From assembly GCF_004382825.2 (NCBI RefSeq), contig NZ_SDQO02000002.1:310001-374000 (forward strand): 64,000 bases of DNA, written 5' to 3'. Position 1 is the first letter of the stretch. The number at the start of each line of letters is the position of its first letter. Origin of the DNA: Corynebacterium silvaticum (lineage in GTDB: Bacteria > Actinomycetota > Actinomycetes > Mycobacteriales > Mycobacteriaceae). The translations under genes were made by a program, and so were the position numbers. Shown in pieces: positions 1 to 9,750 of this stretch. Under the pieces are notes generated by a model that was given only the letters and a program-made list of their open reading frames with translations, was not told the DNA's origin and did no database searches.

Positions 1-9
1 GTCGACCTT

Positions 10-351
10 ATGATCTTGGTCGAAAAACTTGATGATTTCGAGTGGACAAAAACCGATGAGAACATCGCCCATCTCGTCGATCGTGAAGATTTTTGGCTGA
101 ATGCCGAGTATTCCTCGTGGATCACCGACGCTGATGATCCGGAGATTCAGAGTGCTCGTGAGCACCGCAAGCAATCCGGAATGAAACCCCCTCCCAAGCC
201 TATCTTGTGGCCAATCGCGGAACGACCACAGCGCGCAGCAGCAAAGCTCTCAGCCCGTGTCCTGGGCCAATATCAGGAACATGAACAGGCACAGAAAAAG
301 CGGCAGAAACGAAAGTCATTAAAGGCTTTCCGCGCAGCGCTTGGGCGGTAA
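10..351 (+). CDS. phage tail-module protein before the tape measure (possible tail assembly chaperone)
   Basis: A 113-residue, charged protein that ends 28 bases before the tape-measure start. Its frame stays open to the left edge of the window, so the first visible ATG may be internal and the gene may be longer. The C-terminal third is very rich in Lys, Arg and Gln. In siphoviruses the slot just before the tape measure is normally held by the tail assembly chaperone pair, whose longer form is made by a programmed frameshift; that is an inference from position only. No motif decides the function. The reading frame itself is convincing from its spacing and direction within the tail module. Confidence 0.55.
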   Translation: MILVEKLDDFEWTKTDENIAHLVDREDFWLNAEYSSWITDADDPEIQSAREHRKQSGMKPPPKPILWPIAERPQRAAAKLSARVLGQYQEHEQAQKKRQKRKSLKAFRAALGR

Positions 352-379
352 CACCTACACCTTGTGAAAGGGGCATGCT

Positions 380-3300
380 ATGGCTGGCGGCAAAATTGAT
401 ATTCTCGTCGAACCGGACGTCAAGGGCTTTGGTCCAAAGATGGAGGCAGGGCTGCGCCCTGCGCTCGGCGTTGCCGGCAAGCTCGGTGGCGCATTAGGGC
501 TTGCTTTTGCAGGTGCTGGTATAACAGGACTCGGCAAGGAAATCATCGACGTAGGCAATACCTACCGCACGGAGATGAATTCTTTGCAGGCGGTCACGCA
601 GGCGTCCGGTGCGGCAATGGAAGCTGCTGATGCTGCGACGATTCAGTCTCAGGCACTGCAAGCTTTTGGGTTGAGTGCTGACTATGCGGCTACGGCTGCT
701 GATGTGCTCTCAGGTGCTGCAAATGCGTCAAGCGCAGACATCACTGGTATTGCTCAAGGCCTGCAGCAAGCTGGCACGGTCTCGCACCAATTCGGCGTCT
801 CGATGGAAGACACCGCGGCCACGCTGGCCATGTTCGCCAACGCTGGCATCCAGGGAAGCGATGCCGGCACGCTCATGAAGTCTGCGTTGCTCGCGCTGAC
901 GGACACCGGAAAGCCGGCACAAGCTGCAATCAAAGAACTTGGACTCACGGTCTATGACTCTCGCGGAAAATTCGTGGGCATGTCTGATCTGTTCGATCAG
1001 CTCAATATCGCTGCGGCACGGATGACCGATGAGCAATACCAGGCCGCTACGGCGACGCTTTTTGGAAGCGACGCGATGCGTCTTGCCGGTATTGCCGCTC
1101 AGCAGGGTTCGGAAGGGTTTAATCGTACCCGTAGTGCTGTCACTCGTGCAGGGCAAGCAGCAGAACTGGCTGCAGCGCAGACCCAAGGGCTACCTGGTGC
1201 TATTGAGATGGTGGGTAATGCCTGGGAGGAAACAGCCCTTGGTATTTACACCTCGGTGGAAGGGCCTCTTGCCAATGGGTTGAAAGGGCTTGCTGAAGGG
1301 ATCACAGGCCTTGCCCCGTCCATTGCCGATGTGTCTGCAGCTGCCGTCGGGACCTTCGCCGATCTTGCAGGATCAGCAGCAGCCTTGGGCAATACTTTTT
1401 CCCAGCTGCCACCGGAGGTACAGCACCTTGGGTTCGCACTGGCTGGGCTAGCTATCGCTAAGCACACCGGGGCGCTTGGTGCGCTCTCGAAAAAAACGTT
1501 TGAGACGAAGCAAGGTTTCGCTGCCTTTGGTGACGAGATGCGCATTCAGAAGGCTTTAGCTGAAAAGCATGGGGTGACCCTTGGGCGCATGTCCTCTGCC
1601 ATGGCAGTTATCGAAAGCCGGGTTCCAGCCATCGGCAAAATGGGGGACGCCTATCGCGGTGCATCCTCGAATTTGAAAGCTGTTGCAGCAGCACACTATG
1701 AGGCTGCTGCTGCGAAAGCACAGTGGATTGCGGAAAAAGACCTCTTTACGGCAGTTGATCGTTTGGGCGCGTCGATGGGGCATCAGGCTGCAGCTAGGGC
1801 GGCATCGTTTGCAGGGACCATGAAAGGCACAGTTGCCCTTGCGATCTCTGGTGTGAAATCAGCAGCCGGTGGCCTGATCAACATGCTTGGCGGCCCTTGG
1901 GGCGCGGCGATGCTTGCAGCTGGCTGGACAGTCGGCGAAGTTACCAACGAGCTAAGAAAAGCCCGCCAGCAGCACAAGCTGTTGGAGCAGGCTGCGACGA
2001 ACACGAAGAAGGCCTATCGTGAGATGGCTCAGGCTTTCACCTCAGGTGATCTTCAAGGCGCTTTTTCTGTGATGAACTCCCAGATCGAGGGGTTTGTTAC
2101 CCGCCAGGAAGAACTTGCAGCTACCAAGCCTGGCAAACTCGGGAAGCTTTTTTCTGCTGCATGGGGAGATTTTGCTGGCCTTTTTGACGGCAAGGCGTTC
2201 GCGGGATCAAAAAAGGTCATTGCAACAAGCAAGGTCGCTGAGCACGCTGAAAAAACAGCTGAGGCGTTCAAAAAAGTGGGTGCATCTGCTGATGAGATGA
2301 CTCATGCGATAACCGGCAGTGATGAAAAATTTTCAGCGTTGATTGCTCGTTTTGACCACACCGATGAAGGCGGGCGGGCTGCTGTTGCCCAATTAACACG
2401 CCAACGCACCGAGTGGCAAAAAATCAGCGAGGAAACCAAAAAACTAGCTCCTGGTGTGGTGCACTGGAGGTCTCTGAGGCGTTCGCCAAGATCGCTGATT
2501 CCTCTTCGTCTGCAACAGACAAAGTCAAAGCGCTCAACACCGTGCTTGATCACATGTTTGGGCAAGAGCAATCAAAAGATGATGCTGCAGCAGCTTTGGC
2601 AGAGCATATCGATAAAGTCAGTGAGGCTGCCGCCCAGGCGGTGAATAAAGCTGATGGTTTTGGTACATCACTGCTTAATGCCACAGGCAGTCTTGATCTG
2701 ACCAAGAAGAACGCGCGAGGTGTGCGTCAGGAGCTCATCGGTTTTAGGGATGAGTTGGCTCAGGTTGTTGCCACGGGTGGGGATATGGCCCAGGCGTGGT
2801 CTCACACGCAAGGCGCCTTGGGTCAGCTGGCGGAAAAATATGGTTTAACCTCCCAGCAGGTGCAGGAGTTAGCCGCCTCCATGGGTCTTGTCCCCTCGAC
2901 GATTGAAACGGCAATCAGTGTTAACGCTGATCCAGCGAAAGCTGATCTTGCCACTGTGTGGTCACACGCTGATACACTGCGCGACAAGTTTGGCCAGCCT
3001 GTGGAGCTCAAGGTTGCTGATGTTGAAAAAACCTCCAATGACCTCACCGCACTGGGCCTCAAAGTCGATGTGATTAACGCCCACACCGGGCAGATCAAGA
3101 TCACTGCTGACACCGAGCAAGCACTGAACAACCTTGATATGGTGAGGTGATGCAGTCAACTGCCAAGGTTGATGATCTGCGCGCTGGGGTGACCATCAAT
3201 ATCCACGATACGAAGTTTCGTCTTGGTGTTCGTGACTGTGAGGTGTTGTTAAAGCAGCTTGATGGGGCTGATATCTCTGCTGAGGCTCGTTTGAATATTG

Positions 3301-6300
3301 AGCAGCTTCTAGCAGGCAAAGAGACCTCTCTTGCTGAGCTAGAGGCACTGTCTGCCCAGGTTGCTGACCCGAAAACCAAGCTTGTTTTGGATCAGTTGAT
3401 CGCGGATAAGAAAACTGCGCTGGACAACCTTAATGAGGTGGCCAAGCAGAAAACCGAGCCGACGATCAGCGCGGATAACAAACCGTTGCAGGAATCTGTG
3501 AAAGAGTCCAAAAACTGGTTGGGCAGTATCAAAGACAAGGTAGTCACGATCCACGCAAAAAGAGTGATGTCGTGGCTTGGCGGCAACGCTGAGGGGGGTC
3601 TTGCTGGTTTCGCTACCGGTGGTAGGTTGCCTGTGTATGGTCCTGGGACGGATCGTGTTGACGGGATTTTGGGTGTCGGTTCCGATGGGATGCCTGTTGC
3701 ACGTGTTGATGCTGGCGAATGGGTTATCAACCGCAAGTCCTCGGAGCGATACCACGATATTCTCGCCCAGATTAATGCTGGCACATACCCGGCATATGCT
3801 GCGGGCGGGTTGATTAAGTCTGCTGCTGAGATCAAAAAAGCCATCCAGTTTATGCATGGCACCCCGTACCTTATGGGTGGGTGGTCTCCGGCTGCGACGG
3901 ATTGTTCCGGTGCTGTTTCTGGCACGATCAATGTTGCGTTGGGTGCACCGTTTTTTGATTCCCGTATGTCCACGGTCACGGAAGGCACCTGGCTTGATGC
4001 TCGTGGTGCTTTGCCTGGCCGTGGTAGCACTGGTGATATCAGTGTCGGTTGGTGGGATTAAGGCGGTGGTGCTAATGGGCACACGGCCATGTCATTGCAG
4101 GATGGCACGTTTATCGAGTCCGGCGGTAACACTGGTAGCGGTTTCACCATTGGTGGCAAGGCCGGCCCGTTGGATGGTCGTGGGTTTACCCAGTGGCGGC
4201 ATTTCCCAGGTGGTGGTGAGGTTAGTAGCCAAGCCCGCCGAGAATCAGAGCGCGATAGTTCTACTGGTGCAAGCCATCGAGGTGATGCACACTTCGGAAC
4301 CGCTACTGAGCTTCATGACATCGCCAAGCGTCACGTGGGGCTATATGACCAGGGTGGCTTCCTCCCGCATGGTGGGTTGGCGATGAATCTTTCAGGCCGG
4401 CCTGAACCGGTGCTTACCGCAGATCAGTGGAACAAGATCGGCAAGCTTGTTGACGCGATGAATACGGTTGTCCATCAACTCCACACAGGCACTGGCCCTG
4501 CTGCTTTCCTTTCCCATGCCCAGATCGTTATCGATGCTGAGAAAGGGTTGGAACAAACTCGGAAAAATATTGCAGCTGAAACCGCTGAGCTTCAACGCAA
4601 AGAGGAAGCCGCAGCCCAGGCACGTCAAGGGCTGTCTAAGGCCGAGCGTGATGCAACCTACCGGATTGCTGACCGTGAAGCGGCCCTCACAAAAGCCCGC
4701 AAGGGCGATAAAAAGGGCCGCGTGAACGCTGAGGCGGTTGCTAAAGCTGAGCGTGACCTGGCGAAAGCTCGTGAAGATGCACCGGATAAAGCGAAAGCTG
4801 CGGCGGATAAAATCAGCGCACTTGATGTTGAGATTAATGAGCTGCGAGAAAAATCTGCCACTGTAGCCAAGCGGCTTGAGGCCGCTGAGCGCACGGTTGT
4901 CGCAGCACGTTTGAAGGCGGCATCAGAGATGGCGTTGGGTGTTGGCGAGGCCTTGCAGGCTGGCCTTGGGCATGTCCAGTCGTATTTTTCTGCAATGGGT
5001 GATCTCGCCGAGATGGTAGGGTAGATAACACCCGCCAGGAGATCGCAAAGCTTTCCTCCCAGCAGATCACCAACCGTCTGCAGCTGTGGAAATCGTTGCA
5101 CGATGTCCAGGTGAAAGAATGGGATGTACATAAAGCCCGTGTTGCAGGTGCTGTGTCTGTGGCCCAGGCTGAAGCAGCGCTGGAGAAAGCACGCCTACAG
5201 CAGGCCAAGAGCTGGGGGCGACCTCGATTGAGGCGATGCGCGGTGCGATGGATAGGTTCAGACGCACCGGTATTTTCTCTATCGAGCAGGTTACGTCATC
5301 TGTGGTGGAAAATTCCGCTGCGGTGCGTGCAGCCCACTGGCAGGTAGAAGCAGCGAAAACCCAGGCTGAGATTAACCACCTGGAAGCAACCCATGCCCAG
5401 GCGGCAGCACAGCTACAGGTAGCCGAGGCGACCCTTGCCCAGAATGCTGCTGCTGAAATGCTCAGGCTGAACACGGCAGCACTAACAGAGCACGCGAAAA
5501 ACCTTTACGGCCTGACCGCAAATCAGGCACGTGGTGCAGCTGCAGGCTTTGGCGGCATCGGGAAAATCACCGGCGGTCTTGGCAAGATTTTAGGTGGTTT
5601 GTTAAGCGCTGCTGCAGGGTTTGCTGTTGGTGGCCCAGTCGGTGCTCTTGCTGGTGCTGGGATGGCTTTAGGTGGGATCACTGATCTTGTTCGTGGTGGT
5701 GTGGATGTTCACAACAACCGCAAAGAGATCAAGGACGGCTGGAAGGGTCTATCACACGGTGGTAAAGCCGGGCTGATCCTTGGTGGTCTTGGTGGCGCAG
5801 GCCTTGCCATTGGCGGTGGTGCATTAGCTCACCAGTTTGGGCCGGAGGCTGCTCAAGGTGGTGCGCGTCTTGCTCAGCAGTGGATGGATGCCACGATTGG
5901 GTCGATGGCCTATGACGTGGAGTCCAAGATTGCTGCGATGAAGCGCCGTCATGAGGATCAGCGCAGTGCGTTGACCTCTGCAACGGATGTGGAAAAGCTC
6001 AAACTTGATGCTCAGAGGTTTGCTCAGCAGTCAAGTCACAGCACGCAGCCCAGGTGGAGGCGTTAAAAGCGAAGCTTGAGTATGAAACATTACACAAGCA
6101 GCTTGCCGAGGCTTCCACAAAGAAGGAAGCAGAAGCTTTGGCTAGGGCTGCTGAGGTGGCAGCGCAGCGTCGTGAAGCGATGCTTGTTTTGTCCCAGCGT
6201 CACGTCGCCCAGCAGGTGGAGATGAATCGGCAGCTGGCGTTGATTGTGGAAGCCCAGCGCACAGCAGTCGCAAAAGCTGGGATCAGCCTTAAACCGGTGC

Positions 6301-6443
6301 AGTTTGTTTTGCCAGAAGGTGAGGCATTTACCCGGGGACAAACACAGGCGATCCTCGATGAGGTCCGTAGTGAATATGAGCGGCGTATCGCGGCGTTAAC
6401 CCAGGTTGATGCGAATCGTTTTGTTGATTCCAAGATTAGATAG
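380..6443 (+). pseudogene. phage tail tape-measure protein, broken by about six lesions
   Basis: The tape measure sets siphovirus tail length. Read across frames it would be about 2,000 residues: an N-terminal tape-measure region (380 to about 2450), a helical middle, an NlpC/P60-like hydrolase segment around 3840-4160 with the ATDCSG cysteine motif, long Ala/Lys/Glu coiled coil (about 4530-4900), a Gly/Ala hydrophobic stretch (about 5520-5840) and a final coiled coil. Frame switches occur near 2450-2465, 3137-3150, 5013-5024, 5209 (AAGAGCTG where AAGGAGCTG would restore frame) and 6030-6045. A TAA stop lies at 4059-4061. Protein-like sequence resumes after each lesion with no gap, so this was one gene. 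The ATG at 380 follows a GAAAGGGG ribosome site. The prophage cannot make a normal tail from this copy. Confidence 0.85.
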
Positions 6444-6455
6444 GAGGGAAACCCT

Positions 6456-7316
6456 GTGGATGGGATGACCAAAATCTCGTATATGACCCCACATGGGAAG
6501 GCCATTGATCTTTCCGCCAGTGATTGGGATACGGGCTTGCGCTACGGCGGGCTTTCTGGGTTGAAAGCCAAGGCGGATACCACCACAATCCAGGCAATTG
6601 GACAACCAGGCCAGGTGGTGGAATCGGTGCGTTTCCCTGCGATGGAGGGCACACTCACCGTGGCTCTTTCAGGAAAAGGCGGCCCCGTTGATCAAGTGTA
6701 TCGGCGGTTGTGTGCGGCGTTTTCCCACACACTGCCTGGAACCTTGCGCATTCACACCCCGTGCCATGGGATGGTGTCTGCACAGGTGCGACTTGCTGGG
6801 TTTATCACCCCTCCCAAAGCAGATTTAGATTTACTGGGGGAGGAGAATGTTGATGCTGTGGAGATCCCCTTGATCTGTGACCAAGGTGTGTGGTGGACCC
6901 AGCAGGTCACAGGTGTTGGGGCTTATCCGGATTACCGGTTGAAAGATGTGATCTGGGATGAGATCACTAATAGCATTCGTGCAGGTCATGGGGTGGTGGC
7001 CAATATTGTGGCCCCGCCAAGCAATTATCCGCGTGCTGTTGCCCCGTCAACGATGTCACCGCGTTATGGCGGTGGGGTGGTGTATCACTACATCGCAGTG
7101 ATGGGGTACTCGGATGAAGGCATGCGCAAGCTGTGGATCGCTGATTCTGGGTTCTACCCTTATGGCTATTGGATTGGGTTTGACCAGTTCTGCACGCTGA
7201 TTGTGCCCAAAGGCTATGCGTATTCCACGGCGGCTCAGAAAACACATGAGAGGAAGGAGGCCCCTGTGGGGGCTTTAACGGAAAAGTATTTAAGGATTTC
7301 ATCACTGGGTTTTTAA
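6456..7316 (+). CDS. chimera: distal tail protein N-terminus fused to endolysin C39-like peptidase C-terminus
   Basis: GTG start with a strong TAGGAGGG site at 6441-6448. Residues 1 to about 148 read as a siphovirus distal tail (Dit) protein, with segments such as VRFPAMEGTLTVAL and a PGTLRIH strand. From about residue 150 the sequence changes to the C-terminal half of the C39-like peptidase domain known from mycobacteriophage LysA endolysins: VANIVAPPSNYPRAV, GGGVVYHYIAVMGY with the catalytic-type His, IADSGF, and YWIGFDQF. The Dit C-terminus, the remaining tail-tip genes and the lysin N-terminus, which would hold the Cys, are missing. I infer an in-frame deletion between the two genes. The last 20 residues overlap the remnant that follows. 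The frame is open but neither parent function should survive. Confidence 0.75.
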   Translation: MDGMTKISYMTPHGKAIDLSASDWDTGLRYGGLSGLKAKADTTTIQAIGQPGQVVESVRFPAMEGTLTVALSGKGGPVDQVYRRLCAAFSHTLPGTLRIHTPCHGMVSAQVRLAGFITPPKADLDLLGEENVDAVEIPLICDQGVWWTQQVTGVGAYPDYRLKDVIWDEITNSIRAGHGVVANIVAPPSNYPRAVAPSTMSPRYGGGVVYHYIAVMGYSDEGMRKLWIADSGFYPYGYWIGFDQFCTLIVPKGYAYSTAAQKTHERKEAPVGALTEKYLRISSLGF

Positions 7317-7516
7317 CCCCGGTTGTTGATGCGGTATTCCGCATAGAAACCATGGTGAAAGATATTCACACCCAGCTTCGTGGCCCTGAGTTGAAGGGAT
7401 GGCCGCAACTGGGGCGTAACATCCACGGCGATAATTTAACCCCGGTTGATGGGATTGCTGCTTTGCGTGCCGATGTTGCCAAGATTTTGAGCCTTATGGA
7501 CAAGGAAGGGAAATAA
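7266..7516 (+). pseudogene. small phage lysis-module protein, frameshifted in a G tract
   Basis: An AAGGAGG site at 7254-7260 precedes a GTG at 7266, but that frame only yields the tail of the preceding ORF. One more G in the run after the GTG would join it to an open frame that ends at 7516. That frame encodes VFKDFITGFLTPVVDAVF, then a helical stretch ending LSLMDKEGK. Without the repair the first ATG in this frame is 7352 (54 residues). The stop is 3 bases before the next start. Small proteins between lysin and holin are usual in actinophages. The assignment rests on frame continuity, the ribosome site and position; function is unknown. Confidence 0.45.
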
Positions 7517-7519
7517 TTC

Positions 7520-7894
7520 ATGAATACACTAAATCCTGCTGGTTGGGTACGGCTTGTGATGTATGTTTTATCCGCGCTTGTGAGTGTGGCAGCAGTTGTG
7601 GCCACCACCTTGGGCTATGAGCAGATAGCGTCCCTTTTGGGCGTTGTGGCTGGTGCAGGAGCAGCCGTGGCCGGTGGTACGGCAGTGGTGAATCTACCGA
7701 AAGCACCTGATCAACAAACCGCAGGTCTTGATCTGGCAGCGTTGTTGCCTGCGGTGTTAAGTATTGCTGATGCAGCAAAGGTGTATAGCAAGGCTGTATC
7801 GTATGAGCCACGCCATAGCAGTGGGGAGCCTGCGGGTTTGCCGATATACTCAGGCCAGAGTACCGCTGAGGTGGGTGTAGCCCATGCCGATTGA
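7520..7894 (+). CDS. putative holin-like phage membrane protein
   Basis: A 124-residue protein with two predicted membrane helices in its first half (about residues 10-31 and 40-60, Ala/Val/Gly rich) and a polar tail. It sits directly after the endolysin remnant, at the usual holin position in actinophage lysis modules, and overlaps the next gene by 11 bases. The two short helices, small size and context support a holin-like role; no family signature separates a holin from another small phage membrane protein. It appears intact. Confidence 0.6.
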   Translation: MNTLNPAGWVRLVMYVLSALVSVAAVVATTLGYEQIASLLGVVAGAGAAVAGGTAVVNLPKAPDQQTAGLDLAALLPAVLSIADAAKVYSKAVSYEPRHSSGEPAGLPIYSGQSTAEVGVAHAD

Positions 7895-8339
7895 GCGACT
7901 GCCTGCAAAAATGAGACCTGTAGCCCGCCGTGTGCGGGCTTTTGTGATGACTGATTCCACCGCGTTGCTGATTTTGGCTGTGGTGCAAATCGCCGTGGGA
8001 GCCTATTATGTGCCCGGGATTTTGGGTGATCCTTTGCAGTGGCAGCGTCCTAGTGAGTTGGTGATGCCACTTATGATATGGGCGTGGGTGCACATCATCG
8101 TGGGTGTGGTTGCTGCGATCATACGGAAATGGCATCTGGATACGGTGGTGTTAGCGGTGTCTACGGCGTTGAATTTGTCGTGGGCATCAAGTCTTATGGT
8201 GGCATCCATTGAGACTGGTGAGGCTGTGTTGTGGCTGGTAGCTGTGCTTATTTTCGCGTTGACGGTGTCGTTGATGTGGGCTGTGTGGCGTGGGAAGCGT
8301 GGGGATATTCCGTTCGTTAAAGAAGGGGGGAAGCAGTGA
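7884..8339 (+). CDS. four-helix phage membrane protein of the lysis module
   Basis: A 151-residue protein with four hydrophobic segments (about residues 26-45, 60-82, 88-108 and 114-134), a basic N-terminus (RPVARRVRAF) and a basic C-terminal end. Its start overlaps the preceding holin-like gene and its stop overlaps the GTG start of the next gene, so the three are translationally coupled. Such multi-span proteins are common next to holins in phages of Corynebacterium and relatives. Precise function unknown; it may be a second holin or a regulator of lysis timing. Confidence 0.6.
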   Translation: MPIERLPAKMRPVARRVRAFVMTDSTALLILAVVQIAVGAYYVPGILGDPLQWQRPSELVMPLMIWAWVHIIVGVVAAIIRKWHLDTVVLAVSTALNLSWASSLMVASIETGEAVLWLVAVLIFALTVSLMWAVWRGKRGDIPFVKEGGKQ

Positions 8340-8671
8340 GCGTTGTAGCTGCGATACTGAGCGGCATCGGCGCCCTTATAACCGCACTGGGTGGTGTGTG
8401 GATCGGTGTGGTAAAAGCCCGGTCGGATACGCAGGCTGTGAAAGGCTCACGCATGGACGCGTTGGAGGCACGCATTGATAAAATGCAGGCCGATTTAGAC
8501 GATGAGCGGGCTAAGCGGCGTGGTGTGGAGGTGGATAATCACCGGCTGCGTATGGCATTGGTAACGGCGGTGAAGCATTTAGAGCAGTTGATCCGGTGGG
8601 CTGGTGGTGCGAAGCCACCTAGGCCTGATGATATTGATTTAGATGAGATTAAAGGCTTGTTGAAGGCGTAA
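8336..8671 (+). CDS. membrane-anchored coiled-coil phage protein (DUF2746-like)
   Basis: A GTG start overlaps the previous stop by four bases. The 111 residues comprise one N-terminal membrane helix (about 4-24), a basic linker, a coiled coil (MDALEARIDKMQADLDDERA region) and an acidic end, DDIDLDEIKGLLKA. This layout matches small DUF2746-type proteins found after holins in actinophages, so a lysis or envelope-spanning role is possible. The last 12 codons plus the terminator are duplicated at 9377-9468, and a weaker third copy of the C-terminal codons lies just upstream of tox. Confidence 0.65.
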   Translation: MSVVAAILSGIGALITALGGVWIGVVKARSDTQAVKGSRMDALEARIDKMQADLDDERAKRRGVEVDNHRLRMALVTAVKHLEQLIRWAGGAKPPRPDDIDLDEIKGLLKA

Positions 8672-8724
8672 AAAATTTAGTCCCCTTTGGTTTAGGTGAT
8701 ACACCTAGGCTGAAGGGGGCTATC
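8634..8724 (+). repeat. direct repeat copy A (gene tail plus terminator)
   Basis: About 90 bp covering the last codons (DLDEIKGLLKA), the stop and the terminator of the preceding gene. It recurs at 9377-9468 in the same orientation with roughly ten differences. The two copies bracket the reverse-strand DUF2335-type gene. Confidence 0.8.
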
Positions 8725-8727
8725 TTT
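8676..8727 (+). terminator. rho-independent terminator of the lysis module
   Basis: TAGTCCCCTT...AGGTG and CACCT...AAGGGGGCTA form a long stem with a tiny ATAC loop, followed by TCTTTGTTTT. It also lies at the end of the opposing gene and may act in both directions. Confidence 0.8.
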
Positions 8728-8730
8728 GTT

Positions 8731-9285
8731 TTACTTATCTTCTGAAGGCCCTTTATTGGAGGCGAAAACACTGGCCAGTGCGATCAGGTCAAACGCGGCG
8801 ATAAGGGTGGCGCTGATAGCATGCCCACGGAATGCAAGGAAAGCGCAAAAGGTAAGAACCGCGATGATCGCAATAAGCCCAAACCGCTGGCCTCTTTTGG
8901 CGATTGAGCTTGGCTCGGTATATGGGAGCGTCCTCGCCTTATAATCGGCATCAACCTGCTTATTGATGGCTTTTACATATGCCCGGTAAAGCTCGGGGGT
9001 GTCCTGTTTCATACGGGTCATCTCATCCAGATCGGGCGTGAGCAGTGGTAGATGCAGGTGATTTTCCTGCAGGTACGCGGTTACCTGCGCGAGGAGGATG
9101 GGGTTGTCTCTGAGTTCATCTGCGCTGAAGCTCGGAGGAATTGGCTGTTGAGGTTGGTACGTGGGGCTGGTGGGGGTAGGAGTTTTTGGGCTTGTTGGTA
9201 GGTGCTCTTGCCCCTCAGGTCCATGATGCTGCCGATCCCCATGAGAAGTGCCCGGCGTTTGATGCTGATTATCGTCATGATTCAT
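8731..9285 (-). CDS. DUF2335-like membrane protein, phage cargo (moron) gene
   Basis: The only reverse-strand gene in this part of the prophage. The 184 residues have a His/Gln/Pro/Thr-rich polar N-terminus (1-55), a helical middle and a C-terminal pair of membrane helices (about 131-150 and 153-172) joined by RGHAISATL. The RGQRFG...GHAIS...ALASVF pattern fits DUF2335 membrane proteins. The opposite orientation and flanking direct repeats are the signature of a moron: a cargo gene added to a phage and expressed from the prophage. DUF2335 proteins have no settled function; an effect on superinfection or on the host envelope is only a guess. Confidence 0.65.
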   Translation of the reverse strand: MNHDDNQHQTPGTSHGDRQHHGPEGQEHLPTSPKTPTPTSPTYQPQQPIPPSFSADELRDNPILLAQVTAYLQENHLHLPLLTPDLDEMTRMKQDTPELYRAYVKAINKQVDADYKARTLPYTEPSSIAKRGQRFGLIAIIAVLTFCAFLAFRGHAISATLIAAFDLIALASVFASNKGPSEDK

Positions 9286-9376
9286 TACCTTTGCCGTTTC
9301 TATTCTTTAATGCATGTGGGTGACCACGGTGCCCATAATGTAAGGCACGCAGGCCGTTTGAGTCAATGCGTTAGTG

Positions 9377-9468
9377 TTGATTTAGGTGAGATCAAAGGCT
9401 TGTTAAAAGCATAAAAAATTTAGTCCCCTTTGGTTTAGGTGTATCACCTAGGCCAAGGGGGCCATTTT
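9377..9468 (+). repeat. direct repeat copy B (truncated gene tail plus terminator)
   Basis: Second copy of the 8634-8724 segment. It encodes DLGEIKGLLKA, a stop and the same hairpin, but the rest of the gene is absent. It lies upstream of the DUF2335-type gene's start, so the two copies bracket that gene. Confidence 0.8.
9421..9468 (+). terminator. duplicated rho-independent terminator
   Basis: TAGTCCCCTTTGGTTTAGGTG pairs with CACCTAGGCCAAGGGGGCCA across a TAT loop, followed by TTTTTG. It is the paralogue of the hairpin at 8676-8722 and would insulate the toxin promoter from upstream transcription. Confidence 0.75.
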
Positions 9469-9676
9469 TGTGTGTGGCACACCTGATCCGGGTCCGGTCT
9501 ACGCTGGGGGTAACCGGCGTTGCGTATCCAGTGGCTACACTCAGGTTGTAATGATTGGGATGATGTCCCTGATCTGAGAGCGATTAAAAAACTCATTGAG
9601 GAATAAGTCCCGATTGGTTTTTGCTAGTGAAGCTTAGCTAGCTTTCCCCATGTAACCAATCTATCAAAAAATGTTA
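9469..9676. other. phage spacer with a third degenerate gene-tail copy, upstream of tox
   Basis: No intact gene. A short frame at 9549-9605 ends DLRAIKKLIEE and stop, resembling the DLDEIKGLLKA tails of the two upstream copies. GATTGGTT and AACCAATC then enclose a GCTAG...CTAGC inverted repeat (about 9611-9661), which could act as a terminator. This conserved leader lies directly upstream of the tox promoter. Confidence 0.5.
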
Positions 9677-9718
9677 TTGATTTCGGACCACCCCTCTAAT
9701 TAGGATAGATTTATCTAA
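9677..9718 (+). promoter_or_regulatory. tox promoter with DtxR operator
   Basis: A TTGATT -35 (9677-9682) and TAGGAT -10 (9701-9706) are 18 bp apart. The -10 lies inside the 19-bp interrupted palindrome TTAGGATAGATTTATCTAA (9700-9718). The known C. diphtheriae tox operator is TTAGGATAGCTTTACCTAA, two bases different. Fe(II)-loaded DtxR binds this site and blocks transcription, so expression would be induced by low iron. Confidence 0.9.
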
Positions 9719-9750
9719 TTATTTTATGAGTCCTGGTAAGGGGATACGTT

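Noticed and set aside
380..6443. Programmed ribosomal frameshifting to explain the split tape measure
   Set aside because: Lesions are multiple, lack consistent slippery sites, and one is a plain stop codon.
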